Shown here one piece after another: positions 26,677 to 36,467 of a DNA stretch of 38,408 nt (position 1 is its first letter; the number at the start of each line of letters is the position of its first letter). A model generated the notes under the pieces. That model worked only from the letters and a program-made list of their open reading frames with translations. It did no database searches and had not been told where the DNA came from. Made by a program: the position numbers and the translations under genes. Location of the stretch: the NCBI GenBank assembly GCA_019313915.1, contig JAFDAJ010000030.1:1-38408 (forward strand). The letters are read 5' to 3'. This DNA is from Deltaproteobacteria bacterium. Its GTDB lineage: Bacteria > Myxococcota_A > Polyangia > Polyangiales > Houyiibacteriaceae.

Positions 26677-27093
26677 TTATCGATCGAAGCGGTCGTTCTT
26701 CTGATTACTCATCGCAATCGCTTGCGTCACGAGCGTCTTGAGGTCCTTCGCCGCCCCCCGAACCACCTGAAGAAGGCCAGAAACGAGCTCCGCATGATCA
26801 TGAGGGACCCCCTCGAGGTACGAAGGAGCCGACACTGGCGCCGGCGCTGACACCGGCACTGACACCGGCACTGGCACTGGCACTGGCACTGGTGGCGCTG
26901 GCACTACCGCGGCGGCTTTCTTCTTCGCTCGGGGCTTCGCTGGCTTTGTCGGCCTGCTCGACTTCGCGGGCGCTCTGGTCGTCCGCTTCTTCGCGGCCAC
27001 CGTACTCGCGCGCTTCTTGGCCGCCTTCTTTGCGGGAGCCTTGTTCGTTCGCTTCTTCGTAGCCTTCTTCGCGGGCGTTCGCTTCTTCGCCAT
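26677..27093 (-). CDS. histone H1-like Lys/Ala/Pro-rich protein
   Basis: MAKKRTPAKKATKKRTNKAPAKKAAKKRASTVAAKKRTTRAPAKSSRPTKPAKPRAKKKAAA, (PV)n linker, short non-repetitive C-terminal helix. Confidence 0.75.
   Translation of the reverse strand: MAKKRTPAKKATKKRTNKAPAKKAAKKRASTVAAKKRTTRAPAKSSRPTKPAKPRAKKKAAAVVPAPPVPVPVPVPVSVPVSAPAPVSAPSYLEGVPHDHAELVSGLLQVVRGAAKDLKTLVTQAIAMSNQKNDRFDR
26833..26904. repeat. tandem hexanucleotide repeat (GGCACT/GACACC variants) encoding the PVPVPVSV linker
   Basis: Visible iteration ...gacaccggcactgacaccggcactggcactggcactggcactggtggcgctggcact... Confidence 0.8.
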
Positions 27094-27155
27094 GGCGCCT
27101 CCCAGATCGGGCACCTTATCCGAAACATTGCTGAGAGCAAGCTCGGGCGACGCGC

Positions 27156-27704
27156 CTAGTGCTCGAGGACGTAGACAAACTCGAGTCGCTCAGGTCGCGC
27201 GGGCGGCTTGATCGCCTCGGGGATCAAGCCGACTTCTTGGTAGCCCACCGCCTCCAGCACGCTAACCATGAGCGTATCGTGGGTGGGCACCCGCGCGAAC
27301 ACATACTGAAGAGGCGTGCGAGCCGCGTGACGGACTGCGTGCGTCACCAAGGCACGCCCGAGCCCGGAGCTCTGCTGACCCAAGCACGTGGTCGCCTCGG
27401 CAGCAAGACGTCGATTCATAGGGTCGCCGCTGCCCGCGGAGAGCATTTCCCATCCCAGCATCGATCCCTGCCCGTTCTCTGCGACCCAGAACTGAAACAC
27501 CTCATCTTGGGCCCGCAGCGCTCGATCGAAAAATTCATACAGTCGAAGCTCGCGCGGAATGCTGCCGTTCCAGTGCGCCCAGTGAGACGCGTGCGTCTCG
27601 CAAACCCGGAGCACGCCCGCAAGATCGGAAACATCTCCCTGGCGGATGAGAAGCCGGCTGGCCGGCGGGATCGTCGATGTATGAAGCACCGGACCTTTGA
27701 GCAT
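27156..27704 (-). CDS. GNAT-family N-acetyltransferase
   Basis: LIRQGDVSDLAGVLRVCE...GLGRALVTHAVRHA...HDTLMVSVLEAVGYQEVG. Confidence 0.65.
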   Translation of the reverse strand: MLKGPVLHTSTIPPASRLLIRQGDVSDLAGVLRVCETHASHWAHWNGSIPRELRLYEFFDRALRAQDEVFQFWVAENGQGSMLGWEMLSAGSGDPMNRRLAAEATTCLGQQSSGLGRALVTHAVRHAARTPLQYVFARVPTHDTLMVSVLEAVGYQEVGLIPEAIKPPARPERLEFVYVLEH

Positions 27705-27770
27705 ATCCCGGGGCCACTCGGTCCGGCAATCCCCTGGTTCGGGACCCGCAAAAAGGGGGGGGCGACGCGC

Positions 27771-30461
27771 CTACTGAACCGAGGGGCAGCTGATCGGGTT
27801 CGACGTCGCCGTGTTGTTGTCGTCGTTGCACTCGTTGTACCGCTGGCCGCCCCTTCCGTCGTCGTCGACCGTCGCCGACAGCACGATCCCGGTGACCTGC
27901 GGACCTTCGGGAACCTCAAACACCACCGCGAGCTGCTCCGATTGTCCCGGAAGCAACCAGTCGGTGGTGGCTACCGTGCCGAGATCGAAGACGCGATGGT
28001 CGTCCGTGGTGACGAGGACGTGCGTGAGAATCCCCGCCGGAACGCTCAAGGACCCGTCGTTGCCGACAACCACCGCCAACGTGAAGTGGTTCTCGTCGCA
28101 ATCGAGTTTGAAGATCTCTCGCACGACGAAGTCCGGCGCATCAAACAGTCCGCCCGGTTGGACGTTCTGCCTGAAGTTGTTGAGCCGGGAACGCGTCCAA
28201 TTGGACTCCGGCACGCGCGGAATCTGACCGTCCTCGGTGACATTGGTCACGCTGTAGGTGTGCTGGTTCCAGATGCGCCGTGTGCGCACCCAGTTGTTGT
28301 CGGCGTCTTCCCAAATCTCTATCCCACCACGGGTGGAGTCGGTATTCGGTTCCGGGATCACCACCTCAGCCTGCCCGTCGTTGTCGACATCGACGACAAT
28401 CGGCATCTCGAGCCGTGTGTTGCTGCTGTGCGTAGTGTCTTCATAGAGGATCGCGCCGTTCGAACCGTCGAAGATGCGGAACGTCGTCTCGTCCGCGTAG
28501 ACCACCTCGGCTGAGCCATCACCATCGAAGTCGAACACACTCGATCCTGTCGCGCGGCTCGAGCAGTCGTCGTTCTCCACCATCCATCGCACCCACTCGC
28601 GCTCGCATTCCGCGGGCAGCGGGACTCCGGTGCACTGGAAGTCGAAAACCACGTAGGCTGTTGAGCTCGCGGTGCCGATCTCGGCGAACCCGTCTCCGTC
28701 GAAGTCCGCGATCGTCGGCGGACCGCTCTCGTTGGCGCCCGCGGTGTGAACCACGACCTGGGAGCCCTCACTCATGATCGGGTTCCCCGTCAAGTCGTAG
28801 GCCGCCAACTGCAGTGCCCCGCCGCAGAGAATTCGCTCCGGCGGCAGCAGGTCTCCGTCTTCGTCATACAGAAGAACGGACGGTACGTACGCAGCTGGAG
28901 AGTATGTCGGCTCGGTGACATTCGCGGGAGCGCCAGGAATCCGAATCGGCAATGGGATCCCGGCGACCGGTGAGCCGTCGTGGTTGAGAACGAAGAGTTC
29001 CCCGAGCCGAATGATCACCACTTCGCCGTCATCGTCTTCGTCGAAGTTGCCGACTGCGTTATAGCCGTCGCAGTCGAGCGAGCCTCCGCAGCTGGAGTTG
29101 GTTGTCGTGTACTCGTATGTCCAGCGCTCGGTTCCGTCGTAGTTGTAGACCGTGTTTCCAGCGATCACCTCTTGCAGACCGTCGCGGTCGAGATCCGCCA
29201 CGGTCGAGACCGGACCCAAGAACGCGTTGTTGCCAACCCCGAGGTTTGCGCCCGGCGTCATGGCTTCCAGATCGCGCCCGTCCCACGCAAGCGCCTCGAC
29301 AGGCAGACCGACGTCCCCGGGCCCCCCACCCGTGAGACCGTCGAGAACGACGTTGCCGATGATCACCTCGGGCCTACCGTCCGCATTCAAATCCGCAATC
29401 GACGGCTGGGCGCCACCGTGGGTCTGCCGTCTGTCCGGGAGGCGGTCGTTCTGCCACATGATCTCCCACGCGGAGCCGTCGTCGGCGGTCCGCCGCCAAG
29501 CGATGGTGCCCCCGTTCTTGAAGGTCGCCACGATCTCCGGTACCCGTTCGCCGGCCATATGGTCGGGGTGCAAGTTACCGAGCGCGATGCCTGTCGAGTT
29601 TCCGATCCAATCGTCTGACGTGAGACCTCTGAGCGTTGCATGGGTGGTCATCGTGCCATCGTCATTGCAGCCACCGGAGACGATTCGCACGACACCACGC
29701 TTGGTGCAGCATCCGTCCGCATCGTAGTCGAAGCTTGCGAACACGATGTCCGGCGTGTCGAGCATGTCGGTGACGCCGTCACCGTTGTCATCCGTGAGGT
29801 TGGCGACCGAAGGCGTCATCACCACCTCGCTCATTCTCGCTATCTCAATCTCTTCCGCGGTAGCGTTCGTGGGCGGCGCAGGAGGCGTCCACCGGCACCC
29901 AATCGTTGGCTCGAACTCCCCTACCGGAGGCCTGAACTCGCAGACATCGACCGCATCCCTCGGGATGCACACTCCGAGACTCGGCTCGCAGAGCTCGTCG
30001 ATTTCGCACTCCTCGCCGAGCGTGCACTCCTCGAGGAGCGGGACACAGCCGCCGCCAATGCATGCCTCGTCGCTCGCACAGCAGAGCTCATTGTCGTCGC
30101 CGCAGAGCTGCGAAGGCGTATCGCACTGGGTGACGCAGGCTCCCTCGAAGCACATCTGCCCGCTCTCGCAACAGGTCCCATTGCACTCGACGTCGCTTCC
30201 GCAGTCGGTAACGCAGTTTCCGGCTTGGCACGCCGAGCCGGCGCCGCAGCACTGGGCCGTTCCCCCAAAGACGCACGCGGATACATCGCCACAGATCGAA
30301 ACGCACCGGCCGTCGTCGGAGCATTCCTCTCCAAACGGGCAGTCGCAGCCGAAGTCGACCCCGCTGCCTCCTGCCCCAACACGGGGAGCGCCAGCCGGCG
30401 GGGCTTCCCCACAGCCGGCCACGACGATCCAAACCAAGACGAGCCAGCACCACAACCGCAT
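27771..30461 (-). CDS. large VCBS/FG-GAP-repeat lipoprotein with Cys-rich N-terminus
   Basis: MRLWCWLVLVWIVVAGC lipobox; Cys-rich CDCPFGEECSDDGRCVSICG...; repeated D-x-D-x-DG motifs (DDNGDGVTDMLDTPD, DFDGDGSAEVVYAD, DVDNDGQAEVVIPE). Confidence 0.85.
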   Translation of the reverse strand: MRLWCWLVLVWIVVAGCGEAPPAGAPRVGAGGSGVDFGCDCPFGEECSDDGRCVSICGDVSACVFGGTAQCCGAGSACQAGNCVTDCGSDVECNGTCCESGQMCFEGACVTQCDTPSQLCGDDNELCCASDEACIGGGCVPLLEECTLGEECEIDELCEPSLGVCIPRDAVDVCEFRPPVGEFEPTIGCRWTPPAPPTNATAEEIEIARMSEVVMTPSVANLTDDNGDGVTDMLDTPDIVFASFDYDADGCCTKRGVVRIVSGGCNDDGTMTTHATLRGLTSDDWIGNSTGIALGNLHPDHMAGERVPEIVATFKNGGTIAWRRTADDGSAWEIMWQNDRLPDRRQTHGGAQPSIADLNADGRPEVIIGNVVLDGLTGGGPGDVGLPVEALAWDGRDLEAMTPGANLGVGNNAFLGPVSTVADLDRDGLQEVIAGNTVYNYDGTERWTYEYTTTNSSCGGSLDCDGYNAVGNFDEDDDGEVVIIRLGELFVLNHDGSPVAGIPLPIRIPGAPANVTEPTYSPAAYVPSVLLYDEDGDLLPPERILCGGALQLAAYDLTGNPIMSEGSQVVVHTAGANESGPPTIADFDGDGFAEIGTASSTAYVVFDFQCTGVPLPAECEREWVRWMVENDDCSSRATGSSVFDFDGDGSAEVVYADETTFRIFDGSNGAILYEDTTHSSNTRLEMPIVVDVDNDGQAEVVIPEPNTDSTRGGIEIWEDADNNWVRTRRIWNQHTYSVTNVTEDGQIPRVPESNWTRSRLNNFRQNVQPGGLFDAPDFVVREIFKLDCDENHFTLAVVVGNDGSLSVPAGILTHVLVTTDDHRVFDLGTVATTDWLLPGQSEQLAVVFEVPEGPQVTGIVLSATVDDDGRGGQRYNECNDDNNTATSNPISCPSVQ

Positions 30462-30475
30462 GGCTTGAAATATAA

Positions 30476-30489
30476 GTGTAATATTACAC
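30476..30489. promoter_or_regulatory. perfect palindrome GTGTAATATTACAC, candidate operator
   Basis: 14-bp perfect dyad in the divergent intergenic region between the VCBS lipoprotein and ALDH. Confidence 0.5.
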
Positions 30490-30588
30490 CAACGCCACCT
30501 CCGCTGGCCCCGCTTGCGTTTGGCCCCCGTGTCAGTAGAACATGTTTCACTCAGGGCCCCGTGGCCTCGTAGCAACAGGAGCGCATGG

Positions 30589-32130
30589 ATGGCCATCGTC
30601 GAACCACTTTCCCCAACCTCCGAGGGACGCCGCCGGCTCGGGATCCGCAGCCCGGCGACCCGTGAATCGGTCGGCGAAATCGTCGTGAACAGTCAGGCGG
30701 ATGTGGAGCGCGCGATCGCCAAGGCACGGGACGCACAATTGGAGTGGGCGCGTGTGCCCGTCGCGGAGCGCGCCCGCATCGTCCGTGGCGCAATCGACGT
30801 GCTGGTCGAGAGGCGCGCAGAGGTCGCGAAGACGATCATCGACGAGACGGGCAAGACCCAACTCGAGTCGCTCATCATGGAAATCCTCCCGAGCTGCGAC
30901 TACATCAATTTTTGGTGCGGCCGCGCGGTCAAGGAACTCTCCGACGAAAAGCGAAAGCTCCACGGTTACCTCCGGCCGTATAAGAAGCTGATGATGCACT
31001 ACCGGCCGCTCGGCGTGGTCGGCATCATCACTCCCTGGAACGGCCCGTTCTCCTTGGCGGTGAATCCCACCGTGCAGGCGGTTCTCGCGGGGAACGCAGT
31101 CATCTTGAAGCCGTCGGAGGTTGCGCCCTATTCGGGCGACTGGGCGGTGCGACTGCTGACGGAAGCCGGCGTTCCCGAAGGCGTCGTGCAGACGCTGCAT
31201 GGCGACGGCGAAACCGGCGCGGCGCTCGTGAACGGCGGTGTGCAGAAAATCTCGTTCACGGGAAGCGTGCGAACTGGAAAGAGGATCGCTGCAGCATGCG
31301 CGGAGCAGCTCATTCCGTGCACGCTGGAGCTGGGCGGCAAAGACGCCATGATCGTCTGCGAGGACGCCGACCTCGAACGCGCCGCAGGCGGTGCGGTCTT
31401 CAATTCGATGCTGAATTCCGGCCACGTCTGCATGGGTGTGGAGCGTGTATACGTGGTCGAAAGCGTCGCCGATGAGTTCGAGGAACGCGTAAAGAGCATC
31501 GTCAGCGAGCTTCGATACGGCACAGGAGAGGATGTCGACGTTGGCTCGGTATTCTGGGACCGGCAGATGCCGATCATCGAGCGCCACATCGAAGACGCGA
31601 GGGCCAAAGGCGCGGAGATCGTGGTCGGCGGAGAAGCCGACACGACCAAGGGCCTTTTCTACAAACCCACCTTCGTTCGCAACGTCGATCACACGATGGA
31701 ACTGATGCGAGAAGAAACCTTCGGTCCGATCGTGTCGGTGATGCGCGTCACCGATGAGGAAGAGGCGATTCGCCTCGCCAACGACTCACAGTACGGATTG
31801 AGCGGGAGCGTGTGGACGAAGAACATCGAGAAGGGCATCGAGATCGCGAAGCGGCTCGAAACCGGCTCGGTCGTGATCAACGATGCGTCGATGGCATACG
31901 GCGCCCCCGAGGCGCCATTCGGCGGTATGAAGGACAGCGGCGTGGGACAAGTCAACGGCCTCGGCGGCCTCCGCGGATACACTCATCAGCAGCCGATTTT
32001 CATCGATCGCTGGGCCGTGAAGAAAGAGCGTGTATGGTACCCGCATTCCCCGAAATCCTTTGAGGAAATCGACGGCATGATTCGCTTCATTTACGGGGGC
32101 GCACTCAAGAAGCTCGGCTTCTTTTCGTAG
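30589..32130 (+). CDS. aldehyde dehydrogenase family protein
   Basis: GVVGIITPWNGPFSLAVNPTVQAVLAGNAVILKPSE; FTGSVRTGKRIA; LELGGKDAMIVCEDADLERAAGGAVFNSMLNSGHVCMGVERVYV. Confidence 0.93.
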   Translation: MAIVEPLSPTSEGRRRLGIRSPATRESVGEIVVNSQADVERAIAKARDAQLEWARVPVAERARIVRGAIDVLVERRAEVAKTIIDETGKTQLESLIMEILPSCDYINFWCGRAVKELSDEKRKLHGYLRPYKKLMMHYRPLGVVGIITPWNGPFSLAVNPTVQAVLAGNAVILKPSEVAPYSGDWAVRLLTEAGVPEGVVQTLHGDGETGAALVNGGVQKISFTGSVRTGKRIAAACAEQLIPCTLELGGKDAMIVCEDADLERAAGGAVFNSMLNSGHVCMGVERVYVVESVADEFEERVKSIVSELRYGTGEDVDVGSVFWDRQMPIIERHIEDARAKGAEIVVGGEADTTKGLFYKPTFVRNVDHTMELMREETFGPIVSVMRVTDEEEAIRLANDSQYGLSGSVWTKNIEKGIEIAKRLETGSVVINDASMAYGAPEAPFGGMKDSGVGQVNGLGGLRGYTHQQPIFIDRWAVKKERVWYPHSPKSFEEIDGMIRFIYGGALKKLGFFS

Positions 32131-32158
32131 CCCGGATCATCCCCTATAGTGGAAGGGT

Positions 32159-33202
32159 ATGACCCGTGCCCGCGATTCGGTCATGCCGTTGGTTCGCAAC
32201 GGCGTGGACAAGGCCGCAAACCACTTTTCGCGGGTGGGTTATGGTGTGCTGCCCTGGATCATCCAAAGCTGGCGTCGGGTCCACGTCGAGCACAACGTTC
32301 CGTATCGAAACACCCGCAAACGATCCCATCTGCTGGACATCTACCGGCCACGGGACGCGGTGGGGCGCTTGCCGTCGCTCGTCTACATCCATGGTGGGGC
32401 ATTCTCCATGATGTCCAAGGACACCCATCGCATCATGGCCTACGTCCTGGCGGCGCAGGGCTACCAGGTGTTCAATATCAACTACCGACTCGGCCCAGTG
32501 CACGCGTACCCGAAGCCCCTCAAAGATGCGATCGCGGCGTTCGAGTGGGTAGTGGACAACGGGGCCAAGTACGGGGCCGATACGGATCGCGTGGCGCTCA
32601 TTGGAGAGTCTGCCGGTGCAAATCTCACCGCTGCCCTCGCCTACTGTGCGACGCACCCGCGGCCCGAACCGTTCACGCGAAGCATCTTCGAGCGCGATGT
32701 CAGCATCGCCTGCGTTGCGCCCCTGTACGGCCTGCTCGACCTACACGACGTCCAGCGCTTTTGGCGCGACCCGGACAAAAGCCGGCGCATGGCAAGCTGG
32801 ATTAAGGGCGAGATTCGGGGCACTGCCTACTCGTATCTCGGTCGGCGCGTGAAACGAGCCCTTCAATTCCCGCTCGCCAGTCCGCTCCGGCTGTTGGAAA
32901 AGCCGGCGGTTCCCGGGAGCCGGCCTCTTCCCCCGTTCTTCACTACGGTCGGGACAGCCGACCCGCTTCTGGGTGACACCATTCGCCTCAACGACGCGCT
33001 CCAGCAGCGCGACACAGAATGCGAGCTTCACGTATTCCGAGGCGAGATCCACGCGTTCAACGTCTTGCTTTGGCGTGCCGCGGCGCGCGAGCAGTGGGGG
33101 GCGCTGTTTGATTTCCTCGACAAGCACATGCACGGCACCGTCGAGGAAGCGCCCGCACAGGCGCCGCACTATGTGTCGCTGGCCGAGACGTTCGCGGAGT
33201 AG
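32159..33202 (+). CDS. alpha/beta hydrolase (HSL/BD-FAE-like esterase)
   Basis: YIHGGAFSMMSKDTHRIM oxyanion HGG, GESAGANLTAALA nucleophile elbow, C-terminal HAFN. Confidence 0.9.
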   Translation: MTRARDSVMPLVRNGVDKAANHFSRVGYGVLPWIIQSWRRVHVEHNVPYRNTRKRSHLLDIYRPRDAVGRLPSLVYIHGGAFSMMSKDTHRIMAYVLAAQGYQVFNINYRLGPVHAYPKPLKDAIAAFEWVVDNGAKYGADTDRVALIGESAGANLTAALAYCATHPRPEPFTRSIFERDVSIACVAPLYGLLDLHDVQRFWRDPDKSRRMASWIKGEIRGTAYSYLGRRVKRALQFPLASPLRLLEKPAVPGSRPLPPFFTTVGTADPLLGDTIRLNDALQQRDTECELHVFRGEIHAFNVLLWRAAAREQWGALFDFLDKHMHGTVEEAPAQAPHYVSLAETFAE

Positions 33203-34071
33203 TCGCGCGTTTCCACCACGTCCGCGTACGGAAGCGGTTCGATCGCTCTGCCGTGATGGCTCGCCCATGCCCGCGTAAACACGGCGCCCATCAGAAAGAT
33301 CTGCGTCGTATAGTAGATCCACAAGAGTAGGACGATCAACGAGCCGGCGGCTCCATAGATCGATGCGGGACTGGCAAAGCCCAGGTAGATGCCGATCAGG
33401 AACGAGCCACCGAGGACGAATAAGCACGTCACGGCGGCCCCTACCCAGACGTCTCGCCACGCGATGGTGGCATCGGGGAGCCAACGGTAGACCAAGGCGA
33501 TCAGCGGCGCCAAGACCCCGAATGCGCTCCCAAACTCCGCCAGCGTCAGCATATAGCGATTATCGCCGATGAGATGGGCCGCTGCCGCGGCGCCCGAATG
33601 AAGTAACACCAGGGCGACCAGTGAGCTACCAAAAACCAGCACCATCGCAAACGCGAGCAGCCTCCGTTGCGCTAGGTGAAGCCTCTCGGAACGACTCGCG
33701 TGAACGAGGAGCTTGGGCCGAATGCCCCACATGTGATTGAGCGCGCGTCGCAGCATCGAGAACAGACGCGCGGAGATGTAAAGCATGAAAATGGCGCCGA
33801 TGACCGGGGCTGCCCAGCTCGTCGCTTCGTTGCCCAGCTGAACGATCGCCTCGACGAGGAACGTCGCCAAGTCGGAGCCGAGAAAGACTCCGACCTGGCC
33901 GACGAGCTCCTCGCGAGCTTCCGCTTCGGGCATGACCAGCGACGCGATGAGGAGCGCAACGACGCCTAGCGGCGCGATCGCCAAAGACGCATAGAACGCG
34001 ATGGCCCCCGAAAGCAATCGCCCGTCGTGCGATTGAAAGTAGCGCCAAGTCTCGATCAGAAGCGAGACCAT
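33169..34071 (-). CDS. YihY/virulence factor BrkB family membrane protein
   Basis: SGAIAFYASLAIAPLGVVAL; multiple TMs; GAAGSLIVLLLWIYYTTQIFLMGAVFTRAWA. Confidence 0.88.
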   Translation of the reverse strand: MVSLLIETWRYFQSHDGRLLSGAIAFYASLAIAPLGVVALLIASLVMPEAEAREELVGQVGVFLGSDLATFLVEAIVQLGNEATSWAAPVIGAIFMLYISARLFSMLRRALNHMWGIRPKLLVHASRSERLHLAQRRLLAFAMVLVFGSSLVALVLLHSGAAAAAHLIGDNRYMLTLAEFGSAFGVLAPLIALVYRWLPDATIAWRDVWVGAAVTCLFVLGGSFLIGIYLGFASPASIYGAAGSLIVLLLWIYYTTQIFLMGAVFTRAWASHHGRAIEPLPYADVVETRDYSANVSASDT

Positions 34072-34077
34072 CTTGCT

Positions 34078-35406
34078 TCAGTAGCGGTAGTAGCTCGGCT
34101 TGAACGGCCCCTCGACTGGGATCCCGAGGTATTCGGCCTGAGCGGGCGTCAGCTTACTGAGCTTGACACCGAGTTGGCCGAGGTGGAGCTGCGCGACTTT
34201 CTCGTCGAGCTCCTTTGAAAGCACGTAGACCTTGCCCGATTCGTAGCGGTCGCGCTCCATCCACAGGGACAGCTGCGCAAGCACCTGGTTGCTGAACGAG
34301 TTGCTCATGACGAAGCTCGGATGGCCGGTGGCGCAGCCGAGGTTCACGAGACGCCCGCGCGCGAGTACGATGATGCGCTTGCCGTCGGGGAAGATGAAGT
34401 GATCGACCTGCGGCTTGATCTCCTCTTCAGTGACGCCGTTGGCTGGGTCGGTCAGCCACGCCATCTGAATCTCCGAATCGAAGTGTCCGATGTTGCAGAG
34501 GATGGCTTCATTTTTCATCTGCTTCATGTGCTCGCCGGTGACGACGTCACAGCACCCGGTGGATGTGACGAAGATGTCGGCGATCGGAGCCGCCTCTTCC
34601 ATCGTGACGACCTGGTAGCCCTCCATCGAAGCCTGAAGTGCGCAGATCGGGTCGATTTCGGTCACAAGAACTCGAGCGCCGGCACGCGCCATTGCCTGCA
34701 CACAGCCCTTGCCTACGTCTCCGTAGCCGGCCACCACCACCACCTTGCCGGCGATCATCACGTCGGTTGCCCGTTTGATGCCGTCGACGAGCGATTCACG
34801 GCACCCGTAGAGGTTGTCGAACTTCGACTTCGTCACGGAATCGTTCACGTTGATGGCAGCGCACTTGAGCGAGCCGTCGCGCTCCATGTCGTAGAGACGG
34901 TGAACGCCCGTGGTCGTTTCCTCAGACAAACCAAGGATACGATCGGGCCCGTCGAACATCTCGGCGTACTGCTGATGTACGATCGCGGTGAGGTCACCGC
35001 CATCATCGAGCAAGAGATTCGGAGCCTTTCCGCCCTTGAACGAACGAAGTTGTTGGTGGATGCACCAGTCGTACTCTTCCTCGGTCTCCCCCTTCCAGGC
35101 AAACACAGGGACGCCCGTAGCGGCGATAGCGGCAGCGGCATGGTCCTGCGTCGAGAAGATGTTGCAGCTGCTCCACGTGACCTCGGCGCCAAGCTCGGTC
35201 AGGGTCTCGATCAGAACCGCCGTTTGGATGGTCATGTGCAGGCAACCTGCGACGCGTGCGCCGGCCAGCGGCTTCTTCGCGCCGTACTCTTGACGAAGGG
35301 CCATCAAACCGGGCATTTCGTGCTCGGCGATCGCCATCTCCTTCCGACCCCAGTCGGCTAGCGAAAGGTCAGCAACCTTGTATTTCAGATCTGGATTTGG
35401 GCTCAT
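34078..35406 (-). CDS. ahcY: S-adenosylhomocysteinase
   Basis: [56 protein letters not shown]-terminal FKPSYYRY. Confidence 0.97.
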   Translation of the reverse strand: MSPNPDLKYKVADLSLADWGRKEMAIAEHEMPGLMALRQEYGAKKPLAGARVAGCLHMTIQTAVLIETLTELGAEVTWSSCNIFSTQDHAAAAIAATGVPVFAWKGETEEEYDWCIHQQLRSFKGGKAPNLLLDDGGDLTAIVHQQYAEMFDGPDRILGLSEETTTGVHRLYDMERDGSLKCAAINVNDSVTKSKFDNLYGCRESLVDGIKRATDVMIAGKVVVVAGYGDVGKGCVQAMARAGARVLVTEIDPICALQASMEGYQVVTMEEAAPIADIFVTSTGCCDVVTGEHMKQMKNEAILCNIGHFDSEIQMAWLTDPANGVTEEEIKPQVDHFIFPDGKRIIVLARGRLVNLGCATGHPSFVMSNSFSNQVLAQLSLWMERDRYESGKVYVLSKELDEKVAQLHLGQLGVKLSKLTPAQAEYLGIPVEGPFKPSYYRY

Positions 35407-36395
35407 GATTGTCTTGTCTCCTCTTTCGGTCCGCGGCGCGCTGCGAGCACTTGCCACTTCAAATGGGCATCGGGTCCCGGCCCGTACCGCGCTGCGGGAA
35501 TTGCAAAAACTTCAGGGTTGATCAACCCGGCTGATTTGGCGAAATCAAAAAGCTCGTCGCGCTCGAAGCCAAGCCAAAGGTCGGCCTGGCGCTCGCGCAT
35601 GAGCTCGTCGTCGTGGGAGCAGTAGTCGATGAGCACCACCTGACCGCCTGGCCGCACGAGCGAGCCCAAGAGCGATACCAGTTGCTGGGGCCGCGGCGCG
35701 TGGTGGAGCAGTCGCACGGCAAACACCGCATCGGCGCCCCCGAGCTGACGAACGCGGTCCACGATGGCATTGTCATCGTACGCCGCTTGGAGGAGCTCGA
35801 CGTGCTCGTACCCGTGACTCGACAGCCGGCGCTCGGCCGCCTCGAGCTGCTTCTCCGAGCGATCGACTGCGATCACACGGTCGAACAACGGCGCTAACAA
35901 CTCGACCAGTGCTCCATCGCCCGTGCCTAGGTCGACTGCCAGACTGCGCTTAGGCAGCAGTGTGCGAAGGGCGGTGAGATAGGCGGCCCACTCAGCGACG
36001 GGCGGCGCAGACGGGTCATCGGACGGCTGCTCAAAGAAGGCGCGCGCCTCATCGTCGCGCGCTCTAATCACCCTCGCAACACGTTCGAGGCTGCCGTCTT
36101 CCGCGCAGAGCGCGCGGCCAGCGCGGATCGCGTCAGCAAGCAGGGGATCTCCATTCAACTCTGGAGAAAGCCTGGCAAACGCTCGCGTGCCTTGACGGCG
36201 GACGGCAACCAACCCGGCTTCTCGAAGAAGCTTCAGATGCTTGGACACGTTTGGCTGCGCTTCCCGCGTCAACTCGGCGAGCTCCCCGATCGAAAGTTCG
36301 TCCTCGGAGGTCAGCCCGAGCAAACGCAGCCTCCGTGGCTCCCCCAGGAGACGGTAAAGCTCCCAGCGAGGGGATTCTGCAATAGCCAGCGGCAT
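35403..36395 (-). CDS. ArsR-family regulator fused to SAM-dependent methyltransferase
   Basis: w[35 protein letters not shown] plus [32 protein letters not shown] overlap with ahcY. Confidence 0.9.
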   Translation of the reverse strand: MPLAIAESPRWELYRLLGEPRRLRLLGLTSEDELSIGELAELTREAQPNVSKHLKLLREAGLVAVRRQGTRAFARLSPELNGDPLLADAIRAGRALCAEDGSLERVARVIRARDDEARAFFEQPSDDPSAPPVAEWAAYLTALRTLLPKRSLAVDLGTGDGALVELLAPLFDRVIAVDRSEKQLEAAERRLSSHGYEHVELLQAAYDDNAIVDRVRQLGGADAVFAVRLLHHAPRPQQLVSLLGSLVRPGGQVVLIDYCSHDDELMRERQADLWLGFERDELFDFAKSAGLINPEVFAIPAARYGPGPDAHLKWQVLAARRGPKEETRQS

Positions 36396-36467
36396 GAGGT
36401 TTCGATATATTCTCTCATTCGCATAGATGCAAGCAACGCGCGGAGAAATTCCTTTAACCGACTGTAA

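Noticed and set aside
26713-26727. CGCA-ATCGCT-TGCG near the end of the H1-like gene
   Set aside because: Spacer is 6, inside coding sequence, unpaired and without a sigma54 promoter; does not fit the operator rule.
27159-28514. 451-aa plus-strand ORF
   Set aside because: Antisense of GNAT and the VCBS lipoprotein; no family features.
30547-31692. 381-aa minus-strand ORF
   Set aside because: Antisense shadow of the well-supported aldehyde dehydrogenase.
34321-35361. 346-aa plus-strand ORF
   Set aside because: Antisense shadow of ahcY.
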